Assembly: GCA_036015235.1 (NCBI GenBank)
Contig: CP107926.1
Coordinates: forward strand, 1,798,001-1,862,000
DNA: 64,000 nucleotides
Reading direction: 5' to 3'
Source: Streptomyces sp. NBC_00433
Lineage (GTDB): Bacteria; Actinomycetota; Actinomycetes; Streptomycetales; Streptomycetaceae
The notes under the pieces are model-generated. The model did not search any database. It was not told the DNA's origin and worked only from the letters and a program-made list of their open reading frames with translations. Positions 1 to 7,941 of this stretch are shown piece after piece. The position numbers and the translations under genes are program-made. Each line of letters starts with the position of its first letter. The stretch's first letter is position 1.

Positions 1-223
1 CCGGCGGGATACGTGCCCCGGAGCAGGATGGTCCCGTTCGTCATGGCCGCCACATCCCCCGTTCTACACCGCCCGGTCGGATCTTCCCATTTCGGACACG
101 CCGCCGCGCCGGGCGTCGCACACCCGGTATCGATCATCAGAGGGCTCCCAGCACCGGTACAGCTTACGTCGGGCCACTGTCAGGCGTGCGCCGGGGGCGC
201 GCAGGAGGCACGCGGGACAGCGC

Positions 224-256
224 GCGGCCCCCGCCGGATGCTCCGGTGGGGGCCGC
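224..256 (-). terminator. Intrinsic-type hairpin downstream of the ABC exporter ATPase gene
   Basis: A GC-rich 14-bp stem (224-237 with 243-256, one G-T mismatch) closes a 5-nt loop, 27 nt beyond the stop codon of the minus-strand ATPase gene. No U-tract follows, which is usual for actinomycete terminators. It probably ends the envelope-polymer operon. Nothing else could be supported in bases 1-223. Confidence 0.55.
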
Positions 257-282
257 GGTCGTGTCCGACGCCGGGGCGGCGG

Positions 283-1089
283 CTACTTGGTGTGCTTCTC
301 GTAGGCCTTGATGACCTCGTCGGTCGGGCCGTCCATGAGCAGCTCGCCCTTCTCCAGCCACACCACCCGGTCGCAGGTGTCGCGGATGGAGTTGTTGTTG
401 TGGCTGACCAGGAAGACCGTGCCGGCCTCCTTGCGCAGCTCGCGGATCCGCGCCTCGGAGCGCCGCTGGAAGGCCCGGTCGCCGGTGGCCAGGGCCTCGT
501 CGATCATCAGCACGTCGTGGTTCTTGGCCGCCGCGATCGAGAACCGCAGCCGGGCCGCCATGCCGGAGGAGTACGTGCGCATCGGCAGCGAGATGAAGTC
601 GCCCTTCTCGTTGATCCCCGAGAAGTCGACGATCCCCTGGTACCGCCCGCGCACCTCCTCCTGCGACATGCCCATCGCCAGACCGCCGAGCAGCACGTTG
701 GTGGCGCCGGTCAGGTCGTTCATCAGCGCCGCGTTCACGCCCAGCAGCGACGGCTGGCCGTCGGTGTAGATCCTGCCGCTCTCGGGCGGCAGGAGGCCGG
801 CGATGGCCCGCAGGATGGTGGACTTGCCCGAGCCGTTGGAGCCGATGATGCCGATCGCCTCACCGCGGTAGGCGGTGAAGGTCACCCCCCGCACCGCGTG
901 CACCCGGCGTACGTTCGGCGTGCCGCGGCGCAGCAGGAGGCGGCCGAGGGCCGCGGTGGCGCTGCCCTTGCCGGTGCCCGCGCCGTAGACCTTGTAGACG
1001 ATGTGGACGTCGTCCACGATCACGGTCGGGATGCGGGCGTCGGCGGTCTGCGCAGGTGTTTCCACGGACTGCTGCTCAGCCACGGCCAT
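283..1089 (-). CDS. Polysaccharide/teichoic-acid ABC exporter, ATP-binding subunit (TagH/Wzt-like)
   Basis: 268 aa cytoplasmic ATPase that would energise export of a lipid-linked glycopolymer through the adjacent permease. Walker A GSNGSGKST is at residues 83-91, the ABC signature in the degenerate form YSSGM at 173-177 that is typical of the polysaccharide-export subfamily, and Walker B VLMIDEA at 193-199. The ATG at 1087-1089 is preceded by GGAGGAG, and the reading frame overlaps the permease 3' end by 14 bp, indicating translational coupling. There is no C-terminal carbohydrate-binding extension of the Wzt type, so substrate recognition must lie elsewhere. The family assignment is firm; the substrate is inferred from the operon (nucleotidyl- and CDP-alcohol transferases upstream). 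Confidence 0.9.
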   Translation of the reverse strand: MAVAEQQSVETPAQTADARIPTVIVDDVHIVYKVYGAGTGKGSATAALGRLLLRRGTPNVRRVHAVRGVTFTAYRGEAIGIIGSNGSGKSTILRAIAGLLPPESGRIYTDGQPSLLGVNAALMNDLTGATNVLLGGLAMGMSQEEVRGRYQGIVDFSGINEKGDFISLPMRTYSSGMAARLRFSIAAAKNHDVLMIDEALATGDRAFQRRSEARIRELRKEAGTVFLVSHNNNSIRDTCDRVVWLEKGELLMDGPTDEVIKAYEKHTK

Positions 1090-2014
1090 ACTGCTCCTCC
1101 GCCTTCCAGAAGTAGATGTAGCCGCCGACGCCCACCAGCACCGCCCAGGCCACCGCGCTGATCCACACGTGCGGCGGCAGCTGCGAGGAGGTGACGCTGT
1201 CGATCAGTGCGAACCGGGCCAGGTCGATGTAGACCGCGGCGGGGTTGATGTCCAGCAGGACCCGTACGAAGTGCGGCGCCTTCGAGGTCAGGTTCTCGAT
1301 GCTGTACATGACGCCCGAGGTGTACATCCAGGTGCGGAGCATGAACGGCATGAGCTGTGCCAGGTCGGTCATCTTGCTGCCGAGTCTGGCCACGATCATC
1401 GCCAGGCCGGTGTTGAAGACCCACTGGGTGATCAGCGCCGGGATGATCAGCAGCCAGGACGCGTCCGGCACCTCGCCGGTCATCAGCACGATCGCGATGA
1501 GCACGAACATCGACATCATCAGCTGCTGGAGCTGCATCAGCGTGAAGGCGATGGGCATCGAGGCGCGCGGGAAGTGCAGCGCCCGGATCAGCCCCAGGTT
1601 GCCGGCCACCGCCCGGACGCCGCTCATCACCGAGGACTGCGTGAAGGTGAAGATGAAGATGCCGGTGACCAGGAAGGCGATGAAGTTGTCGACGCCCTTC
1701 CTGGTGCCGATCAGCACACCGAAGATCAGGTAGTAGACGGCCGCGTTCAGCAGCGGCGTCATGACCTGCCAGAGCTGGCCGAGGCGGGCCTGGGTGTACT
1801 GCGCCGCAGTACGCGCCTTGGCGAACTCGTTGATGAAATGTCGGCGGCCCCACAGCTGCCGGGTGTATTCGGCCAGGCCCGGGCGGGCACCGCTGACGGT
1901 CAGCCCGTACTTGGCGGCGAGCTGGGAGGGACTGAGGCCGTCATCGGCCGTGGGTGCCGGCGGGGCACCGACGGCGACCGCACCATTGTGCGTTGTCTCG
2001 CTCACAGTTGACAC
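1076..2014 (-). CDS. Polysaccharide/teichoic-acid ABC exporter, permease (TagG/ABC-2 type)
   Basis: About 312 aa integral membrane protein with a roughly 60-residue soluble N-terminus followed by six hydrophobic segments, the layout of ABC-2/TagG permeases. The preferred start is the GTG at 2014, six bases after GAGG; a TTG at 2026 and a GTG at 2005 are alternatives in the same frame. It forms a transporter with the overlapping ATPase gene and lies 60 bp downstream of the glycosyltransferase, so it is probably the penultimate gene of the operon. The likely role is flipping a completed undecaprenyl- or lipid-linked polymer across the membrane. Confidence 0.88.
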   Translation of the reverse strand: MSTVSETTHNGAVAVGAPPAPTADDGLSPSQLAAKYGLTVSGARPGLAEYTRQLWGRRHFINEFAKARTAAQYTQARLGQLWQVMTPLLNAAVYYLIFGVLIGTRKGVDNFIAFLVTGIFIFTFTQSSVMSGVRAVAGNLGLIRALHFPRASMPIAFTLMQLQQLMMSMFVLIAIVLMTGEVPDASWLLIIPALITQWVFNTGLAMIVARLGSKMTDLAQLMPFMLRTWMYTSGVMYSIENLTSKAPHFVRVLLDINPAAVYIDLARFALIDSVTSSQLPPHVWISAVAWAVLVGVGGYIYFWKAEEQYGRG

Positions 2015-2086
2015 TTTCGTCCTCAAGGTGCGCGCCGGGTGCAGGGGATTCCCGGGCTGCGCCTGATGCTCTCAGGTCCGAGCTTG

Positions 2087-2971
2087 TCAGATGATCGGGG
2101 GTCGGCCCAGCCGGGTCAACCGCCAGACCGTCCGCCATTTCATCGGCCGCCGCTCACCGCAGTCGGTGGCCCAGCCCTCGCGGAAACCGCCGAGCCAGGC
2201 GCGCAGCGCCGGACGGGACGGCCGCCGCAGCAGCGTCAGGGTGAACCAGACTCCGAGATAGACAGGAACCAGCAGCCACGGCAGGTTGCGCCGGGCCAGC
2301 CACACCCGGTTGCGGGCCACCATCCGGTGGTAGACCGCGTGCCGGGCCGGTGAGGTCGTCGGGTGGTGCAGTACGAGGTCGGAACGGTAGTCGATCATCC
2401 AGCCCGCGTCGAGCGCGCGCCAGGCGAGGTCCGTCTCCTCGTGGGCGTAGAAGAACTCCGCGGGCAGCGGGCCGACCTGCTGGATCACCGCGCTGCGGAC
2501 CGCGCAGGCACCGCCGAGGAAGGTCGTGACGCGGGAGTTGCGCATCGGATCGGCGGCGCGCAGCCGGGGGACGTGGCGGCGCTGGGTGACCCCGGTGACG
2601 GGGTCGGCGATCCGGAAGCTGATGATGCCGAGCCGGGGGTCGGCGGCGAAGGCCGCCCTGACCAGTTCCGCGGTGTCGTCGCCGGGCAGCAGCCCGTCGT
2701 CGTCGAGGAAGAGCACCACGTCGACGTCGGCGGCGGCCGGGCCGAACAGCTCGATGCCGACGTTGCGGCCGCCGGGGATGCCCAGGTTCTCCGGCAGTTC
2801 CGCGCTGCGGATGCCGTCGGGCAGCACCGGCAGCGGGGACCCGTTGCCGATCACCGCGACCTCGACCTCGGGGCCCTGCTGCTTGGCGACCGAGTCCAGC
2901 AGGTCCCGCAGCTCCACCGGCCGGTTGCCCATGGTGATGACGACCGCGCCGACCTTCAGCGGCTCGCTCAT
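2087..2971 (-). CDS. GT-A fold family 2 glycosyltransferase
   Basis: 294 aa. The N-terminus carries the GT2 nucleotide-binding strand (VGAVVITMGNRP), a central FLDDDG motif giving the metal-binding DxD near residues 89-94, and a downstream HEETDLAWR element typical of rhamnosyl-type family 2 enzymes. The C-terminal about 80 residues contain one hydrophobic stretch that could associate with the membrane. The ATG at 2971 follows GAGG and begins 7 nt after the stop of the CDP-alcohol phosphotransferase, so the two are co-translated. It probably adds a sugar to the polymer or linkage unit made by this operon; donor and acceptor cannot be read from the sequence. Confidence 0.88.
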   Translation of the reverse strand: MSEPLKVGAVVITMGNRPVELRDLLDSVAKQQGPEVEVAVIGNGSPLPVLPDGIRSAELPENLGIPGGRNVGIELFGPAAADVDVVLFLDDDGLLPGDDTAELVRAAFAADPRLGIISFRIADPVTGVTQRRHVPRLRAADPMRNSRVTTFLGGACAVRSAVIQQVGPLPAEFFYAHEETDLAWRALDAGWMIDYRSDLVLHHPTTSPARHAVYHRMVARNRVWLARRNLPWLLVPVYLGVWFTLTLLRRPSRPALRAWLGGFREGWATDCGERRPMKWRTVWRLTRLGRPPII

Positions 2972-2978
2972 GCCCGCC

Positions 2979-3758
2979 TCATTTCAGCCTGCTGGACGCG
3001 AGGACCGATACGAGGTGCAGCAGCGTCTGCACCAGTGCGATTCCGGCCAGAACGGCGACGCCGAGCCGGGTGAAGAACAGGTCGCCGCGGATCTCGTCGG
3101 CGAAGGCCAGCAGCAGGATGAGCAGCGAGGCCTCGACGCCGAGCACCAGGCGGTGGAACTGCAGGGCGGCGGCCGCCCTGCGGGCCAGCGCGAGGCCGGA
3201 GGAGCGCGGCTCGGACGCCGCCTCCTTGACCGGCGGCAGGCCGCCCTGGTGGCGGGCCACCCCGACCAGGTCGGTCTCGGCCTTGATCAGGATCGCGCCG
3301 AGCGCGGCGAGGGTGCCGAGGAAGGCCCACAGCCAGTCGATGCGGCCGCTGCCCCAGATGTCGGCGGCGCGCATGCCGAAGCCGACCAGGACGGCGGCGT
3401 CGCACAGGTAGGCGCCGACCCGGTCGAGGTAGACGCCGCTCAGCGAGAACTGCTGCTTCCAGCGGGCGATCTCGCCGTCGACGCAGTCGAGCAGCAGGTA
3501 CAACTGCACCATCAGCACACCGAGCACGGCGCCGGTGATCCCCGGCACGAGCAGCGCCGGGGCCGCGAGCACGCCGAAGAGGGTCATCAGGTACGTGAGC
3601 TGGTTGGGCGTGATCCGGGTGGGAGCCAGGTGCCGGTCTATGCGCAGCGACAGCTCCCGCATGTAGAGCCGCCCGGCCCAGTGCTCCCCGCTGCGCCGGT
3701 CCTTGACGCCCGGGGGGTGAACGACCGGGCGCAGTTCAGCTACTGATGGTTTTGGCAT
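2979..3758 (-). CDS. CDP-alcohol phosphotransferase, variant active site
   Basis: 259 aa polytopic membrane protein of the CDP-OH_P_transf family, which moves a phospho-alcohol from a CDP-alcohol to an acceptor. The signature begins at D91 (DCVDGEIAR, 91-99) with G108 and D112. The position expected to hold the fourth aspartate, the general base in characterised members, is Ala116. ATG at 3758 was chosen because the conserved domain starts about 40 residues in and the start overlaps the upstream dehydrogenase by 23 bp; the much longer upstream extension lies over the real dehydrogenase in another frame. Partner genes suggest a CDP-glycerol-like donor. Whether it is catalytically active is uncertain. 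Confidence 0.85.
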   Translation of the reverse strand: MPKPSVAELRPVVHPPGVKDRRSGEHWAGRLYMRELSLRIDRHLAPTRITPNQLTYLMTLFGVLAAPALLVPGITGAVLGVLMVQLYLLLDCVDGEIARWKQQFSLSGVYLDRVGAYLCDAAVLVGFGMRAADIWGSGRIDWLWAFLGTLAALGAILIKAETDLVGVARHQGGLPPVKEAASEPRSSGLALARRAAAALQFHRLVLGVEASLLILLLAFADEIRGDLFFTRLGVAVLAGIALVQTLLHLVSVLASSRLK

Positions 3759-4797
3759 AGTCGGCGTATGCGTCCCTGATCTCGGTGGCGGACAGGTCGA
3801 GGTGTTCCAGGATCGTGAAACGGCCGGGGCGGGTCTGTGGCGCGTAGTGCACCGCGGTGGCGAACTCCGCCTCGGTGAAACCCATCTCCGCGGGCAGCAC
3901 GGGCAGCCCGTGCCGGCGCAGCGTCTCGGCGACCAGGCCCGACTCCTCGGGGGCGCCGCGCAGGTGCATGGCGAAGGCGGCGCCGAGGCCGACCTGCTCG
4001 CCGTGCGCGGCGGCCCGCTTGGGGAAGAGCAGGTCGAAGGCGTGGCTGATCTCGTGGCAGGCGCCGGAGGACGGCCGGGTGTCGCCGCTGATCGACATGG
4101 CGATCCCGGACAGCACCAGGCCCTCGGCGAGAGTGCCGAGGAAGGCGTCGTCACCGATCCCGCCGGGGTGCCGCAGGACGGCCTCGCCGGCGCTGCGGGC
4201 CATCGCGGCGGCCAGCCCGTCGATCGGCTCGCCGGTCTCGCGGTGCGACAGCTCCCAGTCCGCGATGGCCGACAGGTTGGACACGGCGTCGCCGATCCCG
4301 GCCCGTACGAAGCGGGCGGGCGCGTCCCTGATGACGTCGAGGTCCACGACCACGGCGATCGGGGTGGGGACGCCGTAGGAGCCGCGGCCGTTGTCGTTGT
4401 CCAGCGTGGAGACCGGGGAGCAGATGCCGTCGTGCGAGAGGTTGGTGGCGACCGCGACCATCGGCAGGCCGACCCGGGCGGCGGCGTATTTGGTGACGTC
4501 GATGATCTTGCCGCCGCCGAGGCCGACGACCGCGTCGTAGCGCTTGCCCCGTATGGCGTCGGCCAGGGTGACGGCCGCGTCGATGGTGCCGCCGCCGACC
4601 TCGAACCAGTCGGCGCCCGGCAGCTCGGGCGCCAGCGTCTCGCGCAGCCGGGCGCCGGAGCCGTCGCTGACGGCCAGCGCGAGCTTGCCCGAGGTGGAGA
4701 TCCGCTGGTCGGCGAGCAGCCGGGACAGGTCGGCGAGCGCGCCGGCCCTGATGTCCACGACGACCGGCGAGGGGATCAGCCGGGTCAGTACTGGCAC
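3736..4797 (-). CDS. sn-Glycerol-1-phosphate dehydrogenase, archaeal EgsA / AraM type
   Basis: 353 aa, iron-containing alcohol dehydrogenase/dehydroquinate synthase fold. It would reduce dihydroxyacetone phosphate to sn-glycerol-1-phosphate with NAD(P)H. The dinucleotide motif GLGGGKIIDVTK lies near 92-103. The family-specific SHDGICSP block (121-128) and the histidines of HEISHAFD (His252) and AHGEQVG (His265), with Asp123, match the zinc ligands of archaeal G1P dehydrogenases. Start GTG 4797 overlaps the nucleotidyltransferase stop by 13 bp; the in-frame GTA next to the conserved N-terminus cannot initiate. No geranylgeranylglyceryl-phosphate synthase gene is seen nearby, so the product more likely feeds a CDP-glycerol route than archaeal lipids. 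A different triose or sugar phosphate is possible. Confidence 0.82.
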   Translation of the reverse strand: MPVLTRLIPSPVVVDIRAGALADLSRLLADQRISTSGKLALAVSDGSGARLRETLAPELPGADWFEVGGGTIDAAVTLADAIRGKRYDAVVGLGGGKIIDVTKYAAARVGLPMVAVATNLSHDGICSPVSTLDNDNGRGSYGVPTPIAVVVDLDVIRDAPARFVRAGIGDAVSNLSAIADWELSHRETGEPIDGLAAAMARSAGEAVLRHPGGIGDDAFLGTLAEGLVLSGIAMSISGDTRPSSGACHEISHAFDLLFPKRAAAHGEQVGLGAAFAMHLRGAPEESGLVAETLRRHGLPVLPAEMGFTEAEFATAVHYAPQTRPGRFTILEHLDLSATEIRDAYADYAKTISS

Positions 4798-5537
4798 GCG
4801 ATCGCCCGGCCCTTGGCGAGGTCGTCGTTGTTGTCGATCTCGACCCAGGCGACGTCGCCGATCGGGGCGACGTCCACGGTCAGGCCGCGGTCGACCAGCT
4901 CCTGGTAGCCGTCCTCGTAGTACAGGTCGGGGTCGCGCTCGAAGGTGGTCTTCAGGGCGTCGGCGAGGTCGGCCGCCGCCTCGGGCTCGATGAGGGTGAC
5001 GCCGATGTACTCGCCGGTGGCCTCGGCCGGGTCCATCAGCTTGGTGATCCGGCGCACACCCCTGCCCGGCTCCGCGACGACCTTCATCTCCTCGTCGGCG
5101 AGCCGCTTGACGGTGTCGAGCGCCAGGATCACCCGGCGGCCCTCGCCGCGGGCGGCGAGCAGGGTCCGCTCCACCGAGACGGGATGGACGGTGTCGCCGT
5201 TGGCCAGAATCACTCCCTGGTGCAGCACCTCGCGGGCGCACCACAGGGAGTAGGCGTTGTTCCACTCCTCGGCCTTGTCGTTGTCGATCAGCGTCAGCGT
5301 GAGGCCGTAGCGCGCTTCGAGGGCCGCTTTGCGCGCGTAGACAGCCTCCTTGCGGTAGCCGACGACGACGGCGGCCTCGGTGAGTCCGACCGCGGCGAAA
5401 TTCGCCAGTGTGAGGTCGAGCACGGTCAGGCTGTCGCGCGCGCCCTCCGGGCCGACCGGGACCAGCGCCTTGGGCAGCGTGTCGGTATGGGGGCGCAGGC
5501 GCCTGCCTGCGCCGGCCGCCAGCACGAGGCCGATCAT
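4785..5537 (-). CDS. Sugar/alditol-phosphate nucleotidyltransferase (LicC/MobA-like)
   Basis: 250 aa single-domain nucleotidyltransferase. Residues 4-33 hold the glycine-rich activator loop (LAAGAGRRLRP, then LPKALVPV), a metal-binding ANGD is at 112-115, and a WVEIDNNDDL block closes the C-terminus, as in phosphocholine or inositol-phosphate cytidylyltransferases. It would activate a phospho-alcohol as the CDP (or other NDP) derivative for the two CDP-alcohol phosphotransferases. The ATG overlaps the upstream stop as ATGA, and its own stop is overlapped by the dehydrogenase start. The nucleotide and the alcohol are inferred from the neighbours: glycerol-1-phosphate is the simplest candidate because its synthase is the next gene. 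Confidence 0.83.
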   Translation of the reverse strand: MIGLVLAAGAGRRLRPHTDTLPKALVPVGPEGARDSLTVLDLTLANFAAVGLTEAAVVVGYRKEAVYARKAALEARYGLTLTLIDNDKAEEWNNAYSLWCAREVLHQGVILANGDTVHPVSVERTLLAARGEGRRVILALDTVKRLADEEMKVVAEPGRGVRRITKLMDPAEATGEYIGVTLIEPEAAADLADALKTTFERDPDLYYEDGYQELVDRGLTVDVAPIGDVAWVEIDNNDDLAKGRAIACQY

Positions 5538-7522
5538 GCGGGTTCTCCTGATTCGTCGTGTACGGCGGCGGCGGCCCCCGAGGACACCCAGAAGCGGATG
5601 CTCTCGGTGAGGACCAGCAGCGCGATGGCGACGGCGAGCACCGTCAGCGTGGCCGTGAAGCCCGTGCGGTCCGCGGCGACGGCGGCCGCGAGGGCCACGA
5701 CCAGCGTGCGGCCCTCGTGGCCGCCCGCGCTGCGCACCACGGCCCGCGGCGGCGCTCCGGCGCCACCGCGTATGCGGTACACCGTGTCGTAGTGATGGTA
5801 GGCGACGGCGGCAATCAGGCCGAAAGCAGCGGGCAACGCCCCGTTCACCTGTGAGACCGCGGCGAGCGCCAGCACCGTGCCGTACTCCCCCACCCTGAAC
5901 ATCGGCGGTACGAGCCAGTCGAGCGCGCCCTTGAGCGGCAGCGCGACGGCGAAGGCCGAGGTGAGGACGTAGATCGCGGCGGCGGCCACCGGATACCAGC
6001 TGCCGTGCGGGGCGAGGGCCGCGGTCGTGACCACCCCGGCGGCGGCCAGCACCGCCACGGCGGGCGCGGCGAAGGCCGGCGCCCTGCGGGCGAGCGGGCG
6101 CACCAGCCCGGCCAAGGCCTCGGCGAGCGGGCCGCTGTCTGCCAGGTCGTCCAGGGCCCGCGCGGCCCGGTCGGTGCGGCCGGCCTTGCGTGTGAGCGAG
6201 CGCAGCACCCGGCCCGCGGTGGTGTAGCAGGCGGCCAGCGCGCAGCCGACGAGCAGCACCACGAAGGTGATCCGGGGGGTGCTGACCGCGGTGAGCACCG
6301 CTATCAGCGCCCAGCGCTCGCCGATCGGCAGCACTATCATCCGGCGCACCCAGACCGTCCAGCCGACGCTGTCCAGCTTGTCGGACAGCGCGGCGGTGGG
6401 GCTGGTGTTCGCGGTGGCGTCGTGGTTGGCCTCGTTGAAGGCGAAGTCCACGACGTGGCGGCCGGTCTGCAGCACCATGGCGCCCAGCGCGAGCGCCCAC
6501 ACGTCGTCGCCGCCGCGGGCGGCGCCCAGGGCGAGGCCGGCGTAGTAGGCGTATTCCTTGGCCCGGTCGAAGGTGGCGTCCAGCCAGGCGCCGAGCGTCG
6601 AATACTGCAGCGAGTAGCGGGCCAGCTGGCCGTCGGTGCAGTCCAGCACGAACGACGCGAGCAGCAGCACTCCGGCGGCAGCGAAGCCGGCCCGGGTGCC
6701 GGTGGCCGCGCAGCCGGCGGCGATCAGGGCGACCAGCAGCGAGGCGGTGGTGACCTGGTTCGGGGTCAGCCCGCGGCGGGCGCACCAGCGGGCGAGGTAG
6801 CGCGAGTAGGGGCTGACGCAGTGCGTGGTGAAGAAGCCGTCGCGCGCCTTGACCGCGCTGCGCAGCCGTACGGACTCCTCGTCCACGGCGGCGATCGCGG
6901 CGGCCGCCGCCTCGGCGCCGCCCCGGTCGGTCGGCACCTCGGCGACCAGGACGCCCAGCTCGGGGCGGTGCGGCACGTCACCCGCGGCGGCCAGTCCCGC
7001 GGCCAGCGCGTCGGGCAGCACGTCGTCCGCCGCGCCGCGGCGGGGGGCGGGCAGCGGTACGGTGCCGGCCGCTCCGCCGTGGGTCAGGGTGGCGCCGGGC
7101 GCGGCGGCGGCCGCGGTGCCCGTCGGGGCCGCGGCGCCGGGGGCGGTCCGGTCGCCGGCGGCCGTGGCCGCGTCGGCGGCGGGCCGGCCGGTGCCGCCCG
7201 CGGGCGTGTACGAGCCGGCCGGGAGGGCCGCCAGGGCGCGGGTCAGCGCGGGGCGGGCGGCGGGGCGGGCGGTCAGCGCGCCGGGGACCGCCGCGCTGTC
7301 GAAGCGCGGGTCGGTCAGGGCCAGCCGCAGCGCGTGCCGGTGGCCGCGGAAGCGGCGGTCGACCACGGCCACCCGGTCGCCGGACGGGACCGCGGCGAGC
7401 CGGGCCGCCACGGCATCCGGCGTGTCCGCCTCGACGACCTGGAACCCCAGTGCCCGCAGGTCGTCCGCCAGCGGTGACGGCGACCCCGCGGCGGGCGGGC
7501 CGGTGAGAATAGCGGTCGGCAG
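5534..7522 (-). CDS. CDP-alcohol phosphotransferase with N-terminal extension and DUF5941-like C-terminus
   Basis: About 662 aa from a CTG at 7522 preceded by GGGAG; the first in-frame GTG (7639) would add an Arg-rich leader and has no ribosome site, so the start is uncertain. The N-terminal roughly 230 residues are soluble, Ala/Pro/Thr-rich in the middle and weakly nucleotidyltransferase-like. A complete CDP-alcohol signature follows (DCTDGQLAR, then G, D and D at the canonical spacing), in contrast to the shorter paralogue downstream. The C-terminal third has several more membrane segments resembling DUF5941. It is the first gene of the operon, sharing ATGA with the nucleotidyltransferase. 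Confidence 0.8.
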   Translation of the reverse strand: MPTAILTGPPAAGSPSPLADDLRALGFQVVEADTPDAVAARLAAVPSGDRVAVVDRRFRGHRHALRLALTDPRFDSAAVPGALTARPAARPALTRALAALPAGSYTPAGGTGRPAADAATAAGDRTAPGAAAPTGTAAAAAPGATLTHGGAAGTVPLPAPRRGAADDVLPDALAAGLAAAGDVPHRPELGVLVAEVPTDRGGAEAAAAAIAAVDEESVRLRSAVKARDGFFTTHCVSPYSRYLARWCARRGLTPNQVTTASLLVALIAAGCAATGTRAGFAAAGVLLLASFVLDCTDGQLARYSLQYSTLGAWLDATFDRAKEYAYYAGLALGAARGGDDVWALALGAMVLQTGRHVVDFAFNEANHDATANTSPTAALSDKLDSVGWTVWVRRMIVLPIGERWALIAVLTAVSTPRITFVVLLVGCALAACYTTAGRVLRSLTRKAGRTDRAARALDDLADSGPLAEALAGLVRPLARRAPAFAAPAVAVLAAAGVVTTAALAPHGSWYPVAAAAIYVLTSAFAVALPLKGALDWLVPPMFRVGEYGTVLALAAVSQVNGALPAAFGLIAAVAYHHYDTVYRIRGGAGAPPRAVVRSAGGHEGRTLVVALAAAVAADRTGFTATLTVLAVAIALLVLTESIRFWVSSGAAAAVHDESGEPA

Positions 7523-7941
7523 AGGAACCCACTCCCTGGAAGCGTGCGAAGACCGTGTCCGTGGGCGGCCGGCGGCGGAGCAGCCGGGCCGCCCGGCACG
7601 ACGGCAGAGGCTATCGGATGAACGACAGCGGTCGTTCACCGACTATTCGCCCAGACTTGGTGCGCACGGTGTGATCATCATGCGCGATCGGCGCCGCCCC
7701 GACAACCAGCATCCCCCCTAGGCTGTACGAGTGACCGCGCGGTGACTTCCCGCGCACTTTCCGCGTGGCTCATCACCGCAGGTCACCGCACATGACAACG
7801 GTCTCCAGTACCGGCTTGCCCACAGTGGGTGACCGGTGTTGACTCTGGACCGCCGCGGGCGGAAGGCCCGGTCCGGGACATCCGACGGCCGCCCGCATAC
7901 AGAACGGCACATCACAGCGCAAAAGGGAAGGGGACGCGCCG
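7523..7941. other. Divergent intergenic region upstream of the polymer operon and the zinc exporter
   Basis: About 420 bp with no supportable gene. It holds a perfect palindrome at 7619-7638 (separate entry), a locally AT-richer stretch near 7640-7730, and a TTGACT at 7837-7842 without a convincing -10. No Zur-like box was recognised in front of the zinc exporter. Confidence 0.5.
7619..7638. promoter_or_regulatory. Perfect inverted repeat TGAACGAC-N4-GTCGTTCA, candidate operator
   Basis: Two 8-bp arms separated by AGCG, about 100 bp upstream of the preferred start of the first gene of the envelope-polymer operon and in the gap between divergent units. The size and symmetry fit a TetR- or GntR-like dimer site, but no regulator gene is adjacent. 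Function is inferred from position only. Confidence 0.4.

Noticed and set aside
6005..7477. 490-codon plus-strand frame antisense to the first operon gene
   Set aside because: Its Gly/Arg/Ala/Val-heavy composition and lack of motifs are those of a shadow frame; the minus strand encodes a complete CDP-alcohol phosphotransferase.
7640..7941. Possible Zur box in front of the zinc exporter
   Set aside because: No sequence resembling the known actinomycete Zur palindrome was found; only weak symmetrical words occur.
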